This document shows positions 23,301 to 27,152 of a DNA stretch of 27,152 bases, piece after piece. The stretch spans positions 1 to 27,152 of the forward strand of contig RFGQ01000147.1 of the NCBI GenBank assembly GCA_003695865.1. Reading direction: 5' to 3'. Numbering within the stretch: the stretch's first letter is position 1; each line of letters begins with the position of its first letter. The stretch comes from Gemmatimonadota bacterium (lineage in GTDB: Bacteria; Gemmatimonadota; Gemmatimonadetes; Longimicrobiales; Gaopeijiaceae). The notes under the pieces are model-generated. The model was not told the origin of the DNA. It ran no database searches and saw nothing but the letters and a program-made list of their open reading frames with translations. The translations under genes and the position numbers were made by a program.

Positions 23301-24230
23301 TTAAAGGATGGTCTTGCCCAGACCGCTGCCGATCAGGCCTACGGCGACCTTGGCGGTGCGGTTACCGTCGTCGAGCACGGGATTCACCTCGACCACCTCC
23401 AGGCCGAGCAGGTGGCCGGTGCGCGCCGCCGTCTCGAGGATCAGGTGAGCCTCCCGGTAGGTCAGACCCCCGGGCACCGGCGTACCCACGCCGGGCGCCA
23501 CCATGGGATCCACACCGTCCAGATCGTAGCTCACCACGAAGCCGGCCGTGCCGTCGGTCATCCGCTCGATGGCTTCGCGCATACAGGCGGCGATGCCGCG
23601 TTCATCGACCTCGGTCATGGTGAACACACGCACGCCCGTCTCGCGGATCACCTCGCGCTCCGGGGGATCGAGATCGCGCGCCCCCAACACACACACGTGC
23701 TCCGACCGCACCGACGGCTCGACCCCACCCACCGAGGTCAGCTCCGTGGGCCCCATCCCCAACAGTACCGCCAGGGACATGCCGTGAATGTTGCCGCTCG
23801 GCGTCGTCTCGGGGGTGTTCAGATCTGCGTGCGCGTCGACCCAGAGCAAGCCGATCGACTCCCCGCGTTCACGATAGAACTCGGCCATCGCCGCGACCGA
23901 GCCGATCGATAGCGAATGGTCCCCGCCGAGTACGAGGGGAAAGCATCCGTCCTCGAGACCCCGCCGCACCAGCGCCCGCGTACGTCGCGCCACGTCGGTG
24001 ATCTCGCCCAGGTACTTGGCCCGGGCGTCACCGCGCTCGGTCGTCTCGGGCGCCTGCGCGTGCACCGTGCCGGTCTCGATGAGCTCATAGCCCAGCCCTT
24101 CGACCTGCGCCGAGAGACCTGCGATGCGTACCGCCGAGGGTCCCATGTCGACGCCGCGGCGCCCCGCGCCGAGGTCGATAGAGACCGAAGTCACGGCGAC
24201 GCGCCCCGGGCGTTCCTCGGCACTCATCAT
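23301..24230 (-). CDS. rocF: Arginase
   Basis: This 309-residue ureohydrolase hydrolyses L-arginine to ornithine and urea using two manganese ions. Metal ligands by homology are His105, Asp132, His134, Asp136, Asp236 and Asp238, in GGDHSLSIG, DAHADLN and SYDLDGVDP. His149 (NIHGM) and Glu281 (EVVEVNP) match the catalytic His and the guanidinium-binding Glu. SGNIHGM fits arginase better than agmatinase or formimidoylglutamase. The start ATG at 24230 overlaps the stop of the DUF427 gene as ATGA, indicating translational coupling; the next codon is also ATG. It lies 20 nt ahead of doxX. An arginine or ornithine use pathway is not visible beside it. Confidence 0.92.
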   Translation of the reverse strand: MMSAEERPGRVAVTSVSIDLGAGRRGVDMGPSAVRIAGLSAQVEGLGYELIETGTVHAQAPETTERGDARAKYLGEITDVARRTRALVRRGLEDGCFPLVLGGDHSLSIGSVAAMAEFYRERGESIGLLWVDAHADLNTPETTPSGNIHGMSLAVLLGMGPTELTSVGGVEPSVRSEHVCVLGARDLDPPEREVIRETGVRVFTMTEVDERGIAACMREAIERMTDGTAGFVVSYDLDGVDPMVAPGVGTPVPGGLTYREAHLILETAARTGHLLGLEVVEVNPVLDDGNRTAKVAVGLIGSGLGKTIL

Positions 24231-24511
24231 TCCTCGACCCTCACTCCCCGCCAGAACGCGACGTGGTCGCGAATGCGCGCAGCCGCCTCGCTCGGCTGGG
24301 GATAGTACCAGGCGGCGTCGACGTTCTCGGCGCCGTCGACGACGATCGTGTAGTAGCTCGCCTCCCCCTTCCACGCACAGTGTGTGCGCGTGTCGCTCTC
24401 GCGGAAGTACTCCATACGGAGGGCCTCGCGGGGGAAGTAGTGATTGCCCTCCATCAGTTCGGTGTGCTCGCTCTCGGCGATCACGACGCCGTTCCATATG
24501 GCTCGCGGCAC
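24227..24511 (-). CDS. DUF427 domain protein
   Basis: This 94-residue protein is a complete DUF427 domain, a small beta-rich family with no established biochemistry. The signature HCAWKGEASYY (44-54) corresponds to the usual CPWKGxASYY, with Ala replacing Pro. The aromatic-rich AAWYYPQPSEAAARIRDHVAFW follows. The start is GTG at 24511, chosen because AGGAGGAG precedes it and the product then has the family length; a longer frame upstream overlaps the LiaF-like gene. It overlaps arginase by 4 nt, so the two are translationally coupled. Confidence 0.88.
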   Translation of the reverse strand: MPRAIWNGVVIAESEHTELMEGNHYFPREALRMEYFRESDTRTHCAWKGEASYYTIVVDGAENVDAAWYYPQPSEAAARIRDHVAFWRGVRVEE

Positions 24512-24548
24512 GACTCCTCCTGTGTGGCGGGTCGACCCGGAGTGGGCC

Positions 24549-25247
24549 TCAGGGCTCACCCCGGCGCAGACGCTTGCGACGCTCCTTGCGCTCCCGTCGA
24601 CGACGACGGCGCGCATCGCCGCCCGTCTCGCCAGGAAGCCGAACATGCACTTCGGCGCCGCCCATGCAAGCCACCCCCCGCACGCGCAGCACGGGTTGGT
24701 CCGGATCGAGCGAGGTCGGCGCGTCGGCGGAGTTGCTGAACCCGCCCATCAGAGCGAAGCCGTCCACTTCCACCGGAAGGTCGGGAGGCACGATGATCTC
24801 CACCCCACCGCAGAAGGCGAAGATGCGGACCTCGGTGATGCCGGGTGCCAGCAGCGCGTCGCGAAAGTCCAGTTCGGCGCCACCGAGCACGCCCACCACG
24901 TTGAGCTTGCGCGCGGGCACCCAGCGGCCGGTACGCTCGTACCCGCCCAGCACGGCGACCACCCAACCGTCTTCACGCACCATGCTGGGGTCGGCCGGCC
25001 TCCGCTCCGCACGGCGGGCGGGCACGGCTCCGCCCCCCACCTGGACCGGGCTCTCGCTCGACAGCGCCGGCAGGTCGGCGAGAAGACGGCGCAGATCTTC
25101 CTCTGACCCCGCGCGATGCGCCAGGTCGAGGCGCCGCTCGAACTCCTCCATCTCGAGCGTGTCGTTGGCGAAGTGCTCCATGAGCGCGTCGATCGTGCGC
25201 TCACGCTCCGCACGAATGGCCGGTCCCGGCCCGGGCCCTTCGGTCAT
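24549..25247 (-). CDS. DUF1707 / LiaF-like cell-envelope stress protein
   Basis: This 232-residue protein begins with a DUF1707 domain (about 8-60, with LMEHFANDTLEMEEFERRLDLAHRA), a short helical module common in actinobacterial proteins. From 95 to 205 it reads as the toastrack-like beta repeat of LiaF C-terminal domains: VLGG, VLGGAELDF, FCGGVEIIVP, LMGG and CMGGAEVHV. The last 20 residues are almost all Arg, Lys and Glu. No transmembrane helix is present, unlike canonical LiaF, so it is probably soluble. A role in envelope stress signalling is a family-level inference. It starts the four-gene minus-strand operon (37 nt before DUF427). Confidence 0.85.
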   Translation of the reverse strand: MTEGPGPGPAIRAERERTIDALMEHFANDTLEMEEFERRLDLAHRAGSEEDLRRLLADLPALSSESPVQVGGGAVPARRAERRPADPSMVREDGWVVAVLGGYERTGRWVPARKLNVVGVLGGAELDFRDALLAPGITEVRIFAFCGGVEIIVPPDLPVEVDGFALMGGFSNSADAPTSLDPDQPVLRVRGVACMGGAEVHVRLPGETGGDARRRRRRERKERRKRLRRGEP

Positions 25248-25304
25248 CGCGTCATCCTCGGCGTACGTCGTTCAGCCATGCGTTCACGGTAGCGCTCCGC
25301 AGCC

Positions 25305-25335
25305 TTGCCCGGCAGGGGGGTGGGTGCCCCATAAT
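25305..25335 (+). promoter_or_regulatory. Candidate promoter of the small lipoprotein gene
   Basis: CATAAT (25330-25335, 5 of 6 matches to TATAAT) lies 51 nt before the start codon, and TTGCCC (25305-25310) is 19 nt further upstream. The spacer is slightly long. It lies in the gap divergent from the DUF1707/LiaF-like gene. Confidence 0.4.
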
Positions 25336-25386
25336 GCGATTCGCGGGCAACGCCCGCCCCGCCGCAAGCGTTCCCAGGAGGTCCCC

Positions 25387-25800
25387 ATGCGTGCGCTCCG
25401 TCCTCTACTGACCCTGGCCGTCGCCGTCTCCCTCACAGCCGCCTGTGCGTCGGGCGGGGGCAGCCGCGGTCCTACCCGCAACAGCCACGTCCTCACCGCA
25501 GCCGACCTGGAACCGCTCGGGGGCGTGACGCTCTGGGAGGCCATCCGCGAGCTCCGGCCGCAGTGGCTACGCCCGCGCCCCCCAAACAGCTTCAACGACC
25601 CCGAGGCCGCCAACCCGAAGGTCATCCTCGACCGCCAACCGTTCGGCGAGATGAACGACCTTCGCCGGATCATGGCCACGACCGTGGCGCGCGTGGAGTT
25701 CCTCTCGGCCCGGGACGCCACGACCCAGTACGGCACCGGTTACCCGGCGGGCGTGTTCGACGTGCGCTCCAAGCGCGGGGGAGACGCCGACCGTCCCTGA
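25387..25800 (+). CDS. Small lipoprotein with a TonB-plug-like segment
   Basis: This 137-residue protein has a lipoprotein signal (lipobox LTAAC, Cys20), then a Gly/Ser linker. Residues 46-130 resemble part of the plug domain of TonB-dependent receptors: a helix with LWEAIRELRPQWL, a strand KVILDRQPFG, then RRIMATTVARVEFLSARDATTQYGTGYPAGVFDVRSK. There is no barrel, and the plug-like part is short and complete at both ends. AGGAGG precedes the ATG at 25387. I recall similar small plug-like lipoproteins as common in Gemmatimonadota. Its partner is unknown; a periplasmic or outer-membrane accessory role is inference. Confidence 0.8.
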   Translation: MRALRPLLTLAVAVSLTAACASGGGSRGPTRNSHVLTAADLEPLGGVTLWEAIRELRPQWLRPRPPNSFNDPEAANPKVILDRQPFGEMNDLRRIMATTVARVEFLSARDATTQYGTGYPAGVFDVRSKRGGDADRP

Positions 25801-25835
25801 GGGCGGCGCCTTCCGGCCGGGCTTCGCCCCTTCGC

Positions 25836-27152
25836 TCAGCCCGCCCCGCGCGCGAGCCGCGCCCGCACGAATCGGGTGAGCACGCGCGCCGCCGCCACCA
25901 CCTCGGCGGCGTCGACCCACTCGTCGGCCGTGTGCGCCTGCTCGATCGAGCCCGGCCCGAAGCACACGGCCGGTGTCCCGGCCGCGTTCAGGAAGGCGGC
26001 GTCGACCCACGCGGTCATGCCGGCGACGCGCCCGGGTAGTCCTTCGGCGCGCGCCGCCTCGACCAGGCCGGTCACGACGGGCGCCTCGGCCGGCACGTCG
26101 CTGCCGGGGCGGAAGAGCGCACACGAGAGCGTCGCGCCGAGCCCCTCCACGCCCGCCACCACCTCTTCGAGCACCGCGCCGAACTCGGCCATCACGGCGT
26201 CGGCGGTCTCGTCGGGTAGCGTTCGGCGCTCGAGCACGAGACGGCAGCGGGCCGGATACACCGACGGCGCGTCGCCGCCCTCGATCGTGCCCGCGTGCCA
26301 CGAGCCTCGACCGAGCAACGGGTGGGCGGGCCGCTCGCCGAGCGACGGGTCGAGGCTCTCGAGCGCAACGAGGAAACGTCCGGCATGCCGCACCGCATCC
26401 ACCCCCACCTCGGGTCTGGAGCCGTGGGCGGCCCGCCCCTCGAAGACCGCCTCAGCCCACACGAACCCCTTGTGTGCCGGCATCACCGCCAGGCCGGTGG
26501 GTTCGCACACCACGGCCATGTCGGCCCGCTCGGCCACGACCACGGCCTGCATCCCCAGGCTCGCGTGCTCCTCGTCGCACGTGAGCGCGACGATGAGCCT
26601 GCCCTCCAGATCGTCGTGCCGGGTGGCCGCCGCAGCGGCCAACAGGGCTCCCACGCCCGCCTTCATGTCGCAGGCGCCGCGGCCCAGGATGCGGCCGTCC
26701 ACCAGATCGCCGGCGAAGGGGTCGACCTGCATGCCCTCCACGCCCACGGTGTCGAGATGGCCGTTCAGCATCAGGCTCGGCCCGCCCGCGGGGCCGCGCC
26801 GGCCCACCACGTTCCACCGTCCGGGCGCCACCTCGGCGAGGGCGACCTCGAAGCCCCAGCCGTCCAGCCAGTCCGCCGCGCGGCGCGCGACGGCCTCTTC
26901 GCCCGCGCCCCCGGGCTCGAGCAAGGGGTTCACCGAGGGGATGCGCACCAGCGCGCGGGTGAGCGCCACCGGATCGCCGGCGCGCGCGGCGCGGTCGATC
27001 GGGTCCGCGGCCCCCGGGGCTCGGGTGCTCGAACCGGCATCGGCCGCGGCGCCCCGGTCCGCGTCCTCGCCCGCCCCACGTCCGTCCGCGACGCCGCCAC
27101 GGCCCGGCCGCGCCACCTCGGCTCCGTCCCCCACCTCAGCTCCGTCCCCCAC
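25836..27152 (-). CDS. M20 family metallopeptidase (ArgE/DapE type), 5' end at window edge
   Basis: The frame is open to the window edge and gives up to 438 residues. The M20 domain starts near residue 50 (DPIDRAARAGDPVALTRALVRIPSVNP). Its zinc ligands and catalytic residues are His132 and Asp134 (NGHLDT), Asp162 (CDMKAG), Glu194 and Glu195 (CDEEH), Glu217 (CEPTG), and a C-terminal His in QAHTADEW. Members remove acyl groups from amino acids, for example N-acetylornithine or succinyl-diaminopimelate; which of these cannot be decided. The N-terminal 50 residues are low-complexity (Gly, Asp, Arg, Ala) and include a tandem 18-bp repeat with several possible GTG starts, so the true start is uncertain. 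It converges with the lipoprotein gene (35-nt gap). Confidence 0.88.
   Translation of the reverse strand: MGDGAEVGDGAEVARPGRGGVADGRGAGEDADRGAAADAGSSTRAPGAADPIDRAARAGDPVALTRALVRIPSVNPLLEPGGAGEEAVARRAADWLDGWGFEVALAEVAPGRWNVVGRRGPAGGPSLMLNGHLDTVGVEGMQVDPFAGDLVDGRILGRGACDMKAGVGALLAAAAATRHDDLEGRLIVALTCDEEHASLGMQAVVVAERADMAVVCEPTGLAVMPAHKGFVWAEAVFEGRAAHGSRPEVGVDAVRHAGRFLVALESLDPSLGERPAHPLLGRGSWHAGTIEGGDAPSVYPARCRLVLERRTLPDETADAVMAEFGAVLEEVVAGVEGLGATLSCALFRPGSDVPAEAPVVTGLVEAARAEGLPGRVAGMTAWVDAAFLNAAGTPAVCFGPGSIEQAHTADEWVDAAEVVAAARVLTRFVRARLARGAG
27113..27152 (-). repeat. Tandem 18-bp repeat containing ribosome-binding sites and GTG codons
   Basis: Two copies of an 18-bp unit, 27113-27130 and 27131-27148, differ by one base, and a third begins at 27149. 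On the minus strand each unit reads GGGGACGGAG(C/T)...GAGGTG, containing GGAG 5 nt ahead of a GTG. Translated, it is GDGAEV repeated in frame. Copy number beyond the window cannot be seen. Confidence 0.75.

Overview
This is a GC-rich, densely coded bacterial chromosome segment. It carries 24 protein-coding genes and no rRNA, tRNA, CRISPR array or insertion sequence that I can see. The gene content suggests the phylum Gemmatimonadota: a sufC-first SUF operon with SufU, a bacilliredoxin, DUF427 and DUF1460 proteins, and a small plug-like lipoprotein. That assignment is inferred from gene style and is not proven. Everything here looks like core or house-keeping chromosome; nothing looks like a phage or plasmid.

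Layout, left to right. (1) 1-1390, minus strand: the 5' part of a lipoprotein gene that begins at an unusual TTG codon and runs off the window, and a patatin-like phospholipase gene. (2) 1482-7454, plus strand: a complete Fe-S cluster assembly locus, sufC-sufB-sufD-Rieske ferredoxin-sufS, followed after 203 nt by sufU. A Fur-like operator overlaps the candidate sufC promoter, in the region shared with the divergent patatin gene. ogt (DNA alkylation repair) directly follows sufU. (3) 8178-16015: an AMIN-like lipoprotein, a zinc alcohol dehydrogenase (minus), a FadI-type thiolase, a peroxiredoxin and an acyl-CoA thioesterase (both minus), a DASS (SLC13) dicarboxylate transporter and an amino-acid dehydrogenase.

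(4) 16054-22153, minus strand: the most interesting part. Three genes encode a molybdenum hydroxylase of the xanthine oxidase family (2Fe-2S, Mo and FAD subunits). The FAD subunit has a Cys-rich insertion with the spacing of the extra [4Fe-4S] cluster of 4-hydroxybenzoyl-CoA reductase, so the enzyme is probably reductive or takes low-potential electrons. A DUF1460 cell-wall amidase-like lipoprotein gene sits between the Mo and FAD subunit genes, and a membrane-anchored alpha/beta hydrolase ends the apparent operon.

(5) 22386-27152: a bacilliredoxin (plus); a minus-strand operon of a DUF1707/LiaF-like protein, DUF427, arginase and DoxX; a small plug-like lipoprotein (plus); and an M20 peptidase (ArgE/DapE type) at the right edge. 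The 5' end of the M20 gene carries a tandem 18-bp repeat in which each copy contains a ribosome-binding site and a GTG codon.

No undescribed system stands out with certainty. The Mo-enzyme operon with its interposed amidase gene is the best candidate for unusual biology.
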